Assembly (NCBI GenBank): GCA_040414485.1
Contig: JBEDUK010000058.1
Span: forward strand, 18,050-82,049
Reading direction: 5' to 3'
Length of the DNA stretch: 64,000 bases
DNA from: JBEDUK01 sp040414485
GTDB lineage: Bacteria; Actinomycetota; UBA4738
The notes under the pieces are model-generated. The model saw only the letters and a list, made by a program, of their open reading frames with translations. It did no database searches and had not been told where the DNA came from. Within the stretch, counting starts at the first letter, position 1, and every line of letters starts with the position of its first letter. A program made the position numbers and the translations under genes. This document shows, piece after piece, positions 43,940 to 51,783 of this stretch.

Positions 43940-44857
43940 ATGAGCAGACGAAAAGGGTTGACGATCGGGTCGATGGCCCTGGTGTCGGCGGCGACGTCGA
44001 TGTTCGGGAACGGCTCCTCGGGCCGCGGAGCCCGTGGGTTGATGTCGATCGGGCGGTCGCGGCGGAGGCGCAATGGCTCGCCGGGCTCGATGATCGCCTC
44101 CGGCCTGGCCAACCTCCCGCGTCTCATGGAGACGGCAGGAGTGGCCGCGGGCATCGTGGCGGTCGGAGCCGAGGCGCTCGAGCGGTTCCGCTCGAACGGC
44201 TCATCGCCGGGAGGAGGCAACGACGGCGGCGGGCAGACGGGGCAGCGCGCCTCGGGGGGCGCTCGCTCGTCGTCCTCATCAGGTGCTTCCTCCTCCCGCT
44301 CGTCGGGCCCCTCGCGGGCGTCGACGGGCTCGTCCGGCTCGAGCGGCTCGTCGCGTTCGGCCGGCTCCAGGAGTGGCGGCCGGGCCCGGTCTGGGAGTCA
44401 ACGAACCGGGACCGCATCGGGTCGGGGCGGTTCGCGCACCGCGTCCGGCCGGCGGAGTGGATCGGCGCAACGCTCGAGTGGCGCGTCGGGGTCCACGCGG
44501 AGCACCTCCTCGAAGTCCTCGTCGAGCGGCTCGCGTGCTCGGTCCGGCCGCTCGAACGCATCGGGCCGTCGGTCCACGAGCGGCTCGACCAGCGGACGGA
44601 GCGGATCGTCGAGCGGTTCCTCGACCAACCGCGCATCGGCCGGCGGCCGGTCCGCCGGTGGCGGAAGCGGTTCGCGGACGAAGTCGACGGGCCGGTCGAG
44701 CACGGGCGCCCGGAGCGGTTCCACCGCAACCAGGAGCACGACAGGCAGTGGCCGCGGGAGCGCCGCGAGCCGCAGCACCCGAACCTCGGGCAACGGCACA
44801 TCGTCCGGCAGCCCGAGATTGTCGGGTCGCGGCGCGGGATCCCGAGCGTCCGCGTAG
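43940..44857 (+). CDS. Ser/Arg/Gly-rich basic disordered protein
   Basis: 305 aa from ATG 43940 (GAGGAGG upstream). About 90 residues of ordinary composition with a hydrophobic helix (ETAGVAAGIVAVGAEALERF), then about 210 residues of almost pure Ser, Gly, Arg, Thr and Ala. Strongly basic, in contrast to the acidic product of the preceding gene. The repetitive composition is real coding: starts, ribosome site and spacing fit the operon. Function unknown. Confidence 0.65.
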   Translation: MSRRKGLTIGSMALVSAATSMFGNGSSGRGARGLMSIGRSRRRRNGSPGSMIASGLANLPRLMETAGVAAGIVAVGAEALERFRSNGSSPGGGNDGGGQTGQRASGGARSSSSSGASSSRSSGPSRASTGSSGSSGSSRSAGSRSGGRARSGSQRTGTASGRGGSRTASGRRSGSAQRSSGASGSTRSTSSKSSSSGSRARSGRSNASGRRSTSGSTSGRSGSSSGSSTNRASAGGRSAGGGSGSRTKSTGRSSTGARSGSTATRSTTGSGRGSAASRSTRTSGNGTSSGSPRLSGRGAGSRASA

Positions 44858-44895
44858 ATCGAGGCGCAGCGGCCCGGCGAACCGGAAAGGTGTGA

Positions 44896-45099
44896 ATGGT
44901 GATCTCGAAATTCAAGGTCGGCTTTCTTCTCGGATATGTGATTGCCACCCTTCGGCACTCGAAGGACGCGGATCCGCTGATCCAGCGGCTCAAGCAGTAC
45001 GAGGGCAGGATCCGCGGCGTCGTCGAATGGTGGAAGGACCTGCCGCCGTCGCACCCTGCCCAGCAGGCGGTTCGGAAGATGGCCGAAATGGCCAAGTGA
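44896..45099 (+). CDS. Small YtxH-like protein in the gvp run
   Basis: 67 aa: MVISKFKVGFLLGYVIATLRHSKDAD-type opening with a short hydrophobic stretch, then a charged amphipathic helix (IQRLKQYEGRIRGVVEWWKDL). GGAAAGG lies upstream. Probably membrane- or vesicle-associated; no assigned function. Confidence 0.6.
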   Translation: MVISKFKVGFLLGYVIATLRHSKDADPLIQRLKQYEGRIRGVVEWWKDLPPSHPAQQAVRKMAEMAK

Positions 45100-45112
45100 G
45101 CCGGTGAGGCGG

Positions 45113-45892
45113 ATGTCCGATCGAACCGACCCCGGCATGCGGTTGGTCTACGGGATCGTTTCGGCGCGCTCAGATCCGCAGGTCCGGGTGAGCGGCGTGA
45201 CCGGCCACTCGGCGTTTGACACGATCGCTCATGGCCGTGTGGCCGCGGTGACGAGCGTCGTGCGCGAGGTGCGGGAGGCGACGCCGGATGACCTGCGTTC
45301 GTATCTCGGCGTCCTCGACGACGTGCTGGCGGCGACGACCGTCCTTCCGATGCGTTTCGGCGTGGTGTTCGACTCCGCCGAGGCCGTCGTGGACGAGCTC
45401 CTGAGTCCGAACGCCCCGGCCTTCGAGGAGCTGCTCTCGCGGATGGACGCGCTCGTCGAGATGCGCGTTCGAGCGGTCTACCGCGAGGACGCGGCGCTCG
45501 CTGCGATCCTCGAGGCGAGGGCGGACCTTCTGCGCCGGCAGCGCGAGTTGGAGGCGCTTCCCGAGGACGCGACGTATTTCGAACGGATCGAGTTCGGCAG
45601 GGCACTGGCGGAGGCCATGTCCGCGATGGCCCGTCGCGACGGAGCCGCGATCGAAGCGCGTCTGACCGACCGAAGCGTCGACGTGGCGCCCGGGGAGCTC
45701 CCGGAGGGGCGGCGCGTCACCACGACCTCGTACCTGGTCGAACGCCGGACCGTGCAGCCGTTCCTTGGTGAGGTCGACCGGATCCGGACGCGGTACGGCG
45801 ATCTGCTCGACCTCCGCGCCATCGGGCCCATGCCGCCGTTCTCGTTCGTCGATCTGCGGATGGAGCCCGCGAACGCCGGAGGAAGGGTGTAG
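45113..45892 (+). CDS. gvpF: Gas vesicle protein GvpF/GvpL (first copy)
   Basis: 259 aa. LVYGIVSARSD opening, VTSVVREVREATPDD, LPMRFGVVF and the C-terminal RTRYGDLLDLRAIGPMPPFSFVDL are the GvpF/GvpL signature. Minor wall or assembly protein that contacts GvpA. ATG 45113 preferred; GTG 45104 in frame. Confidence 0.9.
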   Translation: MSDRTDPGMRLVYGIVSARSDPQVRVSGVTGHSAFDTIAHGRVAAVTSVVREVREATPDDLRSYLGVLDDVLAATTVLPMRFGVVFDSAEAVVDELLSPNAPAFEELLSRMDALVEMRVRAVYREDAALAAILEARADLLRRQRELEALPEDATYFERIEFGRALAEAMSAMARRDGAAIEARLTDRSVDVAPGELPEGRRVTTTSYLVERRTVQPFLGEVDRIRTRYGDLLDLRAIGPMPPFSFVDLRMEPANAGGRV

Positions 45893-45896
45893 TCGG

Positions 45897-46133
45897 ATGG
45901 GACTGCTGACCGGGCTGATCTCGCTCCCGCTCGCGCCGGTGCGCGGCGTGATCTGGCTGTCCGAACGACTCGCCGAACAGGCGGAACAGGAGCTGTACGA
46001 CGAAGGCGCCATCAGGCGCGCGCTCGACGAGGCGCAGGATGCGCACGCGGCGGGCGACATGACCGACGCCGAGTATCAGGCGGTCGAGGACGAGTTGCTG
46101 ACCAGGCTGATGGCGGCCCACACGAGGAGGTGA
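45897..46133 (+). CDS. gvpG: Gas vesicle protein GvpG
   Basis: 78 aa. MGLLTGLISLPLAPVRGVIWL then a charged coiled helix (EQAEQELYDEGAIRRALDE) and MTDAEYQAVEDELLTRL, as in GvpG. An accessory assembly factor. Starts 4 bases after gvpF. Confidence 0.9.
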   Translation: MGLLTGLISLPLAPVRGVIWLSERLAEQAEQELYDEGAIRRALDEAQDAHAAGDMTDAEYQAVEDELLTRLMAAHTRR

Positions 46134-46138
46134 CGGTG

Positions 46139-46645
46139 ATGGCCGACGACAGGGCACGAACAAGAACGCGCAGCCGCCCGTCCCGGGAAGGAGAGGAGCG
46201 CGGGGGGACCGAGTCGGGCGCTCAGATGGAGGGCCGAGGCACTCGCGCGCGCGCGGACAACGGCGAGACGCGGGACCGTGGGGGCGACAGGGACCGAATG
46301 GACCGCGGGGACGCCGGGAAGCGGAAGGACGGCGAAGACCGCGGAGACCGGCGTGACCGAGGTGGCCGCGGCGATGCGCGCCAGGACCAGCGGATCCCCT
46401 CAGTCAGACTGGTCGAGACGGCGAAGAAGGAACTGGCGAACCTGATCGGGCGCGAAGTCGATTCCGCGTCGGCGCTCGTCGATCGCGACGGCGGCTGGTG
46501 CGTCACCGTGGAGATGGTTGAACTCGAGCGGATCCCGCCGACCACCTCCCTGCTCGGGAGCTACGAGGTGCGGCTCGACGAGCACGGTGAGGTCATCGGG
46601 TTCGAGCGAGTTCGCCGATACACGCGGAGCGACGCCGATGGCTGA
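46139..46645 (+). CDS. gvpO: Gas vesicle protein GvpO
   Basis: 168 aa from ATG 46139; a GTG at 46130 overlapping the gvpG stop is an alternative. N-terminal 85 residues are a charged Arg/Asp/Gly-rich disordered region. The C-terminal domain shows VRLVETAKKELANLIG, WCVTVEMVELERIPPTTSLLGSYEVRLD, the GvpO signature. Needed for vesicle formation, possibly as a regulator or chaperone. Confidence 0.88.
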   Translation: MADDRARTRTRSRPSREGEERGGTESGAQMEGRGTRARADNGETRDRGGDRDRMDRGDAGKRKDGEDRGDRRDRGGRGDARQDQRIPSVRLVETAKKELANLIGREVDSASALVDRDGGWCVTVEMVELERIPPTTSLLGSYEVRLDEHGEVIGFERVRRYTRSDADG

Positions 46646-47072
46646 TCGACGCCCAGGAGCCGGCGGCATCGCGCCGTACTCACGCGAACCCGTCGAGGTC
46701 GAACGCCGGAGCTCGTCTGATCTCGCGGACGTGCTCGAACGGGTGCTCGACAAGGGCGTTGTCGTCGCCGGCGACATCCGGATCGACCTGCTCCGCATCG
46801 AACTGCTGACGATCCGCCTTCGGCTCCTCATCGCCTCCGCCGACAAGGCTCGCGAGATGGGCATCGACTGGTGGGCCGCGGACCCCTACCTGTCGGGCGA
46901 AGGGAGCGATTCGGGCGAGCAGAACCCTCAACTCGAGGAGCGGTTGACCAGGCTCGAGCAGATGCTCGGCGACGGTGGAAACGGCCGCCGGGGCGCGATT
47001 CGCCAATCGTCCGAATCGGAGGGCCGGAAGCCGCAGCCGCGGGCACGACGCGATGGCGACGATCGACGATGA
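46638..47072 (+). CDS. gvpJ: Gas vesicle protein GvpJ (GvpA-family minor wall protein)
   Basis: 144 aa; starts inside gvpO. SSDLADVLERVLDKGVVVAGDI then RIDLLRIELLTIRLRLLIASADKAREMGIDWW, the GvpJ variant of the GvpA fold, with DPYLSG and a Gln/Glu-rich tail. Likely forms vesicle tips or nucleation sites. Confidence 0.9.
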   Translation: MADRRPGAGGIAPYSREPVEVERRSSSDLADVLERVLDKGVVVAGDIRIDLLRIELLTIRLRLLIASADKAREMGIDWWAADPYLSGEGSDSGEQNPQLEERLTRLEQMLGDGGNGRRGAIRQSSESEGRKPQPRARRDGDDRR

Positions 47073-48096
47073 GGCGACCCGGCGTCTCCTCGCACAGCTG
47101 ACGTCGATCTCGGCAGCGGAGTGCGAGGCGGCTCTGGCAGACGCCCTCGAGGAGGTTCGCCGCCGGGCGATACCCCTCGTGCGAGCGATGCTGGTCGAAC
47201 AACTGCTGGAGCGGCTGGACGATGGGCAGGAACGGGAGCCGGCAACGGCACCGGCCGCCTCGGTCCCGCCGGTGGTCCCGGATTCGGCCACGCCCGCCTC
47301 GTCCGGGCAGCTCGTCTACGCATACGGCGTCACGTCCCCGGATCATCCGGCCCCTGTTTCCCCGGTTGCCGGCGTGGGCGGCGAGGTGCCGTCGATGACC
47401 GTCCGAGGAACCATCGGCGTCATCACCGGCATCGTGAGGGCCGAAGAGTTCGCGGACGGTCCCATCGACGAACATCTCGAGGACCCGGAATGGGTCGAAC
47501 GCAACGTGCTCGCGCATGACGGCGTTCTGCGCGCGTTCGCCGACGGCGCGGCGGTCATCCCATTTCGGTTCGGCACGATCTACCGGTCGGAGACGCGGCT
47601 CGGCGAACGTCTCGACGAGGCCGCCGAGGTCTTGGCGACGGCGCTGGAACAGGTCCGCGGGACCGCAGAGTGGATCGTCACGGCCACCCTTCGTGTCGAC
47701 GCGTCGACGGGGGTGGCGCCGTCGCCGGCCGGAACACCTGCCGGGGACGGCCGCGCGTATCTGGAGGCCAGGCGCGGCGACCGCGACCGGGAGCGGTTCC
47801 TCGACGATCTGAGCGCCAGATGCGGGCAGACCTGCCACGACAGGCTTTCGCACGAATCGGTGGCATCGAGCCTGCTCAGTCCGTCGCCGTGGGATCAAGA
47901 GGACGATTCGGCCCCGCAACGCCCGATCCTTCGCTGCGCCTACCTGGTTGAGGACGCGAACCTCCAGGGCTTCGTGGACGCGGTCGGCGAGTTGCGGATG
48001 CGGTTCGACGAGATCGGGCTGGCGATACGACGCGAGGGGCCCCTTCCCGTCTATCACTTCGTCCCGCCTGATGTGCAGGAGGCAATGCGTGGCTGA
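47053..48096 (+). CDS. gvpL: Gas vesicle protein GvpL/GvpF (second copy, N-terminally extended)
   Basis: 347 aa from ATG 47053, overlapping gvpJ. The GvpF/L domain begins at about residue 86 (LVYAYGVTS) with VIPFRFGTIYRS and the C-terminal LRMRFDEIGLAIRREGPLPVYHF. Before it lies an additional helical segment of about 60 residues (DEATRRLLAQLTSISAAECE...AMLVEQLLERL) and a Pro/Ala linker, not part of the standard domain. It overlaps the next gene as GTGGCTGA. Confidence 0.88.
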   Translation: MATIDDEATRRLLAQLTSISAAECEAALADALEEVRRRAIPLVRAMLVEQLLERLDDGQEREPATAPAASVPPVVPDSATPASSGQLVYAYGVTSPDHPAPVSPVAGVGGEVPSMTVRGTIGVITGIVRAEEFADGPIDEHLEDPEWVERNVLAHDGVLRAFADGAAVIPFRFGTIYRSETRLGERLDEAAEVLATALEQVRGTAEWIVTATLRVDASTGVAPSPAGTPAGDGRAYLEARRGDRDRERFLDDLSARCGQTCHDRLSHESVASSLLSPSPWDQEDDSAPQRPILRCAYLVEDANLQGFVDAVGELRMRFDEIGLAIRREGPLPVYHFVPPDVQEAMRG

Positions 48097-48754
48097 GTCC
48101 ATCCCGCACGATCGGCACATCACGCTGGTGGACCTGCTCGATCGCGTGCTCGACACGGGCATCGCGGCGGTCGGCGACGTGACCCTGTCGGTCGCCGGCA
48201 TCGACCTGGTCTACGTGAGCCTGCGCGCCCTGGTGGCATCGATCGCGACGGTCGACGAGCTGCATCGCGACGCGCAATGGCAGCGAACGATCTCGGCGAA
48301 CGAGACCGGCGTGGCGAGTAGCGATCATCATGCCGGTCGATCGGGCGGTCAGCCCGGCGGTTCCCAGGCGGTCACGCCTGCTCGCCGAACCTCCGCGCTC
48401 GAACCGCGAACCCGGAGCGGCCTGGACGCGATCGACTCGTTCGTCCGTCGGCTCGACGCGGGCACGAGCCTGTTCCGCTCGCGCGCGGACGCCGATCCCG
48501 AGGAGGTGGCGAAGGGCCTCGCCCGCCTCGTTCTCTCACTGGTGGAGCTCCTTCGGGAACTCATGGAACGGCAGGCCATCCGGCGGATGGAGGGCGGCGG
48601 CCTGACCGAGGAGCAGATCGAACGGATGGGAACGACGTTCATCCTGCTGAGGGAGCGCATGGAGGAGTTGAAGGAGGCGTTCGGCATCGAAGAGGACCTG
48701 ACGATCGACCTCGGGCCGATCGGCGGCGTGCTGGATCTGGACGAGGAAGCGTGA
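48089..48754 (+). CDS. GvpS-GvpK fusion protein
   Basis: 221 aa from GTG 48089. Residues about 9-52 (HITLVDLLDRVLDTGIAAVGDVT, IDLVYVSLRALVASI) are a GvpA-family GvpS-type unit. A Gly/Ser/Thr/Arg linker (about 60-112) leads without any stop into a GvpK domain (about 112-215: AIDSFVRRLDAG, VAKGLARLVLSLVELLRELMERQAIRRME, GLTEEQIERMG). In Streptomyces these are separate adjacent genes. No stop codon or frame change is present between the parts. Confidence 0.85.
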   Translation: MAESIPHDRHITLVDLLDRVLDTGIAAVGDVTLSVAGIDLVYVSLRALVASIATVDELHRDAQWQRTISANETGVASSDHHAGRSGGQPGGSQAVTPARRTSALEPRTRSGLDAIDSFVRRLDAGTSLFRSRADADPEEVAKGLARLVLSLVELLRELMERQAIRRMEGGGLTEEQIERMGTTFILLRERMEELKEAFGIEEDLTIDLGPIGGVLDLDEEA

Positions 48755-48758
48755 CGAG

Positions 48759-48774
48759 CGCCGCCGTGGCGGTG
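48759..48774 (+). terminator. Short hairpin after the gvpS-gvpK gene
   Basis: CGCCGCC-GT-GGCGGTG, 4 bases past the stop codon. The stem is G/C-rich with one G-T pair and no U-tract; it may attenuate or mark the end of the gvp operon before csbD. Confidence 0.3.
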
Positions 48775-48833
48775 TGTCGTTGCGGAACAGGGAATGAAGA
48801 GAGCAGAGAAACCTCGACGAAAGGACGGAGCTC

Positions 48834-49031
48834 ATGGCCGACAACACATCGAAGCGACGTGTTTCGGGAACCACAGACCGCGTCGCCGGGGCGGCGAAGA
48901 AGACGACCGGGAAGGTGACGGGGAACAGGAGCCTTCAGGCGAAGGGCACCGCCCAGGAGACGAAGGGCAAGGCGAAGTCGTCGGTGGCGAAGGCCGACCA
49001 GAAGGTGTCCCGGGCGATTCGCAAACCCTGA
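48834..49031 (+). CDS. CsbD-like stress protein
   Basis: 65 aa, Lys/Ala/Gly-rich. VSGTTDRVAGAAKKTTGKVTG and LQAKGTAQETKGKAK match CsbD-type small stress proteins, which in many bacteria are general-stress induced. GGACGGAG precedes the ATG. It fits the stress character of the gas-vesicle region. Confidence 0.85.
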   Translation: MADNTSKRRVSGTTDRVAGAAKKTTGKVTGNRSLQAKGTAQETKGKAKSSVAKADQKVSRAIRKP

Positions 49032-49043
49032 CGAGCCGAGGCA

Positions 49044-49063
49044 GCCGGATCCGGGGATCCGGC
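49044..49063 (+). terminator. Terminator after the csbD-like gene
   Basis: GCCGGATC-CGGG-GATCCGGC: an exact 8-bp stem (9 with a 2-base loop) followed by CCGCCCTCGTTTGT. It closes the gas-vesicle/stress block. Confidence 0.55.
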
Positions 49064-49110
49064 CCGCCCTCGTTTGTCCCGCGTTCACGCACGTCCCTCG
49101 CCAGGCGGTT

Positions 49111-49139
49111 GTGGCGCGGTCCGCTAAGGTCCGCGCCAC
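49111..49139 (+). promoter_or_regulatory. 9-bp inverted repeat around the npdG -10
   Basis: GTGGCGCGG (49111-49119) and CCGCGCCAC (49131-49139) are exact reverse complements flanking TAAGGT (49125-49130), which looks like the -10. An operator for a dimeric repressor is the simplest reading; a hairpin is the alternative. Confidence 0.45.
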
Positions 49140-49165
49140 CACTTCATCTTCATCGGGAGGGAATC

Positions 49166-49870
49166 GTGAGCATCGCGATCGTGGGAGGCACGGGGGACGA
49201 GGGATTCGGCTTGGCGTTGCGGCTGGCCGAGGCAGGCGAGGACGTCATCATCGGATCTCGCGCGCAGGAGAAGGGCGAAGCGGCCGCCGCGAGCGCGAAC
49301 GAACGGCTCGCCGGTCGCGCCGGCGCCGCGACCGTCGGCGGCACGGCGAACACCGACGCCGTCGCGGCGAGCGACACCGTCTTCGTGACCGTTCCATTCG
49401 CGGGGCAGGCCGACACGTACCGTTCTATCAAGGACTCGCTCCGGACGAACGCGGTCGTGTGCGACTGCACCTCGCCCCTCGCGACCGCCGTGGGCGGCCG
49501 GCCGTGGCAGGTGATCACGCCCTGGCAGGGCTCCGCGGCGGAGCAGGCCAAGTCCCTGCTGCCCGAGTCGGCGAGGGTCGTCTCGGCCTTCCAGACCGTC
49601 TCCGGGGAGGCCCTGCAGGAACTGGAGCACGATCTGGAGGGCGACGTGCTCGTCTGCGGCGGCGACCCGGCGGCGAAGGCGACGATCGGCGGCCTGATCG
49701 CGAAGATCCCAAACCTCCGCTGGGTCGACGCGGGCGCCCTCACCATGGCGCGCGTCATCGAGCCTCTCACCGCCGTGCTGGTGATGGTCAACCGGAATTA
49801 CGGGATCAAGACGGGCGGGATCGCCGTGACGGGCCGGGACGGATGGGGGGCGCCGCCGCCGAAGTCCTGA
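49166..49870 (+). CDS. npdG: Coenzyme F420H2:NADP oxidoreductase
   Basis: 234 aa from GTG 49166 (GGGAGG upstream). NADP fold IAIVGGTGDEGFGLALRLAEAG then IGSRAQEK, VFVTVPFAGQ, CTSPL, FQTVSGEALQ and a C-terminal helical segment ITPWQG/VMVNRNYGIKTGG, as in F420-dependent NADP reductases. It moves hydride between F420 and NADP, implying that the organism makes F420. Confidence 0.88.
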   Translation: MSIAIVGGTGDEGFGLALRLAEAGEDVIIGSRAQEKGEAAAASANERLAGRAGAATVGGTANTDAVAASDTVFVTVPFAGQADTYRSIKDSLRTNAVVCDCTSPLATAVGGRPWQVITPWQGSAAEQAKSLLPESARVVSAFQTVSGEALQELEHDLEGDVLVCGGDPAAKATIGGLIAKIPNLRWVDAGALTMARVIEPLTAVLVMVNRNYGIKTGGIAVTGRDGWGAPPPKS

Positions 49871-49882
49871 CGGGACGCGATG

Positions 49883-50986
49883 TCAGGAGAGGCTCGGGTA
49901 GGTCTCCGCGATCACCAACAGGCGGTCGCCGTCCTTCAGTTCGGTCGTGGTTGCCGGGTTCGTCTGTACGCCGTCAGAGCCGGAGTGCAGCGCCACCGGC
50001 AGGCAGTTGAGGCGGCATTTCAGGTCCACCAGCACGTCGCCGAACCTTCGACCGACCAGGTTCGCCGGGACGGGGATCCAGTAGAACTCGTTGCCCGAGG
50101 GGAACGTCAGCAGTTCGCCCACCACCTGCGAGAGGCCCGGTGTGGCCGCCGAGTGCGCCAGGAGCGCGCCGGTCAGCCTGGCGCTGATCACGATCTCGTC
50201 GGCGTGCGTGTTGTTGAAGTGCTCCAGGTTCTCCGAGCGGATCACCTCGACGCACGTGTACACCTTCGGCGCCATGGCCTCGATCGCCAGCGCGGTGAGC
50301 AGCGTGCGGGAGTCCATGTCCTCGGCGTCGATGTCGCGGTACGAATTGTCGGCCAGGATGATCGCCGTCCGGGCCTGTTCGATGGAGGCCCGGCGCAGGT
50401 CGTCGGCGCGCGTCGGATCGCCGTCGATGAACTGCGTGAGGGGGTCCTTGCTCGGGTTCCCGTCCAGGTGGGCGAGGATCACGATGGGACGCTTGCCTTC
50501 CGCGTCGCCTCGCTTCCGGAGCTCGGAGATGATCTCGTTCCCCTTCCCGCTCCAGCCGCAGATGACGATGTGATCGTTCAACTTGACCCGCCCCCGTCCC
50601 CACCCCTTGCGCGTCAGGACCTGCACCAGCTTCGTGGTGAGGGTCGCGATGATAAGGCCGATCGAGATCGGCTTCAGGATCTCGATGATGTAGAAGGTCG
50701 CCTTGCCCAGTTGCGTGGTCGGATCCCACGGATTGTCGTGAAGCAGGGTCAGGAACACCCAGCCGAATGCCGACCGGAGGTGGTCCATATTCGGGTTGTG
50801 GTGCCGCTCGGCGAAATAGAGCATGAAGCCGCAGATGATGATCAGGGCGCCGACCATGATGAAGGCGACCGCCAGCGCGGGGCTCCCGACCAGGATCTCC
50901 AGGCGGCGGCGGATCCGAAGCCACCAGTGCCCCTTCGGCTTCTTTGTGCCGTTCCACACGGCCTTTGCGTTGCCGTTGCTCGCCAT
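49883..50986 (-). CDS. RCK/TrkA-N ion-channel-like protein lacking the K+ filter
   Basis: 367 aa from ATG 50986. Two membrane helices (about 37-58, VAFIMVGALIIICGFMLYF, and about 96-118, YIIEILKPISIGLIIATLT) flank a pore-like stretch GWVFLTLLHDNPWDP, where potassium channels have TVGYGD. The cytoplasmic part has the NAD-binding VICGWSGKGNEII motif of RCK/Castor-Pollux-type channels and a C-terminal TrkA-C-like region (IPVPANLVGRRFGDV). Transport function and ion are therefore unclear. Confidence 0.75.
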   Translation of the reverse strand: MASNGNAKAVWNGTKKPKGHWWLRIRRRLEILVGSPALAVAFIMVGALIIICGFMLYFAERHHNPNMDHLRSAFGWVFLTLLHDNPWDPTTQLGKATFYIIEILKPISIGLIIATLTTKLVQVLTRKGWGRGRVKLNDHIVICGWSGKGNEIISELRKRGDAEGKRPIVILAHLDGNPSKDPLTQFIDGDPTRADDLRRASIEQARTAIILADNSYRDIDAEDMDSRTLLTALAIEAMAPKVYTCVEVIRSENLEHFNNTHADEIVISARLTGALLAHSAATPGLSQVVGELLTFPSGNEFYWIPVPANLVGRRFGDVLVDLKCRLNCLPVALHSGSDGVQTNPATTTELKDGDRLLVIAETYPSLS

Positions 50987-51042
50987 CTGACCCCCGCGCC
51001 GCCGGCGACGCGATCCCACCCTTCGTAAGGCTCGGCAGGTTT

Positions 51043-51783
51043 CTACATCAACTCGAGCGCCGCGACGAGGTCCCGATGGTCCGCGATCACGAAATCCGCT
51101 TCCTCGAACCCCTCCGCGCGGTCCTCGTGCAGGCCCGTGTACCGTACCGACACCATGCCCATGGCACGGGCGCCGGCGACATCCGTTCGCAGTCGGTCGC
51201 CGACGTGAGCCACGCGAGACGGGTCCATGCCGCGCAGGCCCCGGAGCGCATGCTCGAAGATCCGCCGATCCGGCTTGTAGAAGCCGACCTCGTCCGAGAA
51301 CGACCAGTGGTCGAAGCAGGCCAGCAGGCCGTGGCGTTCGAGATGCCACAGCAGGATCTGCGAACCGGTCATCCCGACGTCGCACACGATCCCGATGCGC
51401 GTGCCCGCCGCCGAGAGGGCCCTCAGCGCATCGCGGAGGTGCGGTGCCGGCTCCAGTTCCCCGTCGCGGCCGGTCTCCACGAACGCCTCGATCAGCGCGT
51501 CCCGCGTGCTCTCCGTGACCGACAGGCCGAGCCGGTCGATCAGGTCGTTCGCGGCCTGCGGGGCCAGGTATTGGGTTCCCGCGATCCAGCTCGCCTCGTA
51601 GGCGAACCATGCCTGCTCGAACGCCTCGCGCAGCACGTCCTCGGGCACGTCGTGGCCGGCTTCGGCCAGGATCCCCGCCCACGCGGCGCGCCGCAGGCCG
51701 GACAGATGCCCGGGCTCCTCGCCCATGAGCGTCTGCCAGTAGTCGAACGTGACCGCTTCGATTCGTTCGTGCTGAGGGCTCAC
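51043..51783 (-). CDS. HAD-superfamily hydrolase
   Basis: 246 aa, GTG start overlapping the carboxylase stop. Motif I TFDYWQTL (Asp14) has Trp at the +2 position instead of the usual general-acid Asp, as in haloacid dehalogenases; motif II is IVCDVGMTG, motif III the Lys in FYKPDRRIF, motif IV GDRLRTDVAGA. Cap domain between motifs I and II. Phosphatase or dehalogenase activity cannot be decided. Confidence 0.85.
   Translation of the reverse strand: MSPQHERIEAVTFDYWQTLMGEEPGHLSGLRRAAWAGILAEAGHDVPEDVLREAFEQAWFAYEASWIAGTQYLAPQAANDLIDRLGLSVTESTRDALIEAFVETGRDGELEPAPHLRDALRALSAAGTRIGIVCDVGMTGSQILLWHLERHGLLACFDHWSFSDEVGFYKPDRRIFEHALRGLRGMDPSRVAHVGDRLRTDVAGARAMGMVSVRYTGLHEDRAEGFEEADFVIADHRDLVAALELM

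Noticed and set aside
43474..44220. 248-codon Ser-rich minus-strand frame opposite the acidic protein
   Set aside because: Its serine runs are the reverse complement of Asp/Glu codons; the plus-strand frame has a ribosome site and a recognisable YtxH-like start.
44124..45605. 493-codon minus-strand frame opposite the Ser/Arg/Gly-rich gene
   Set aside because: It is also low-complexity, but it lacks a ribosome site and crosses the gvpF start region on the other strand; the plus-strand frame has operon spacing and GAGGAGG.
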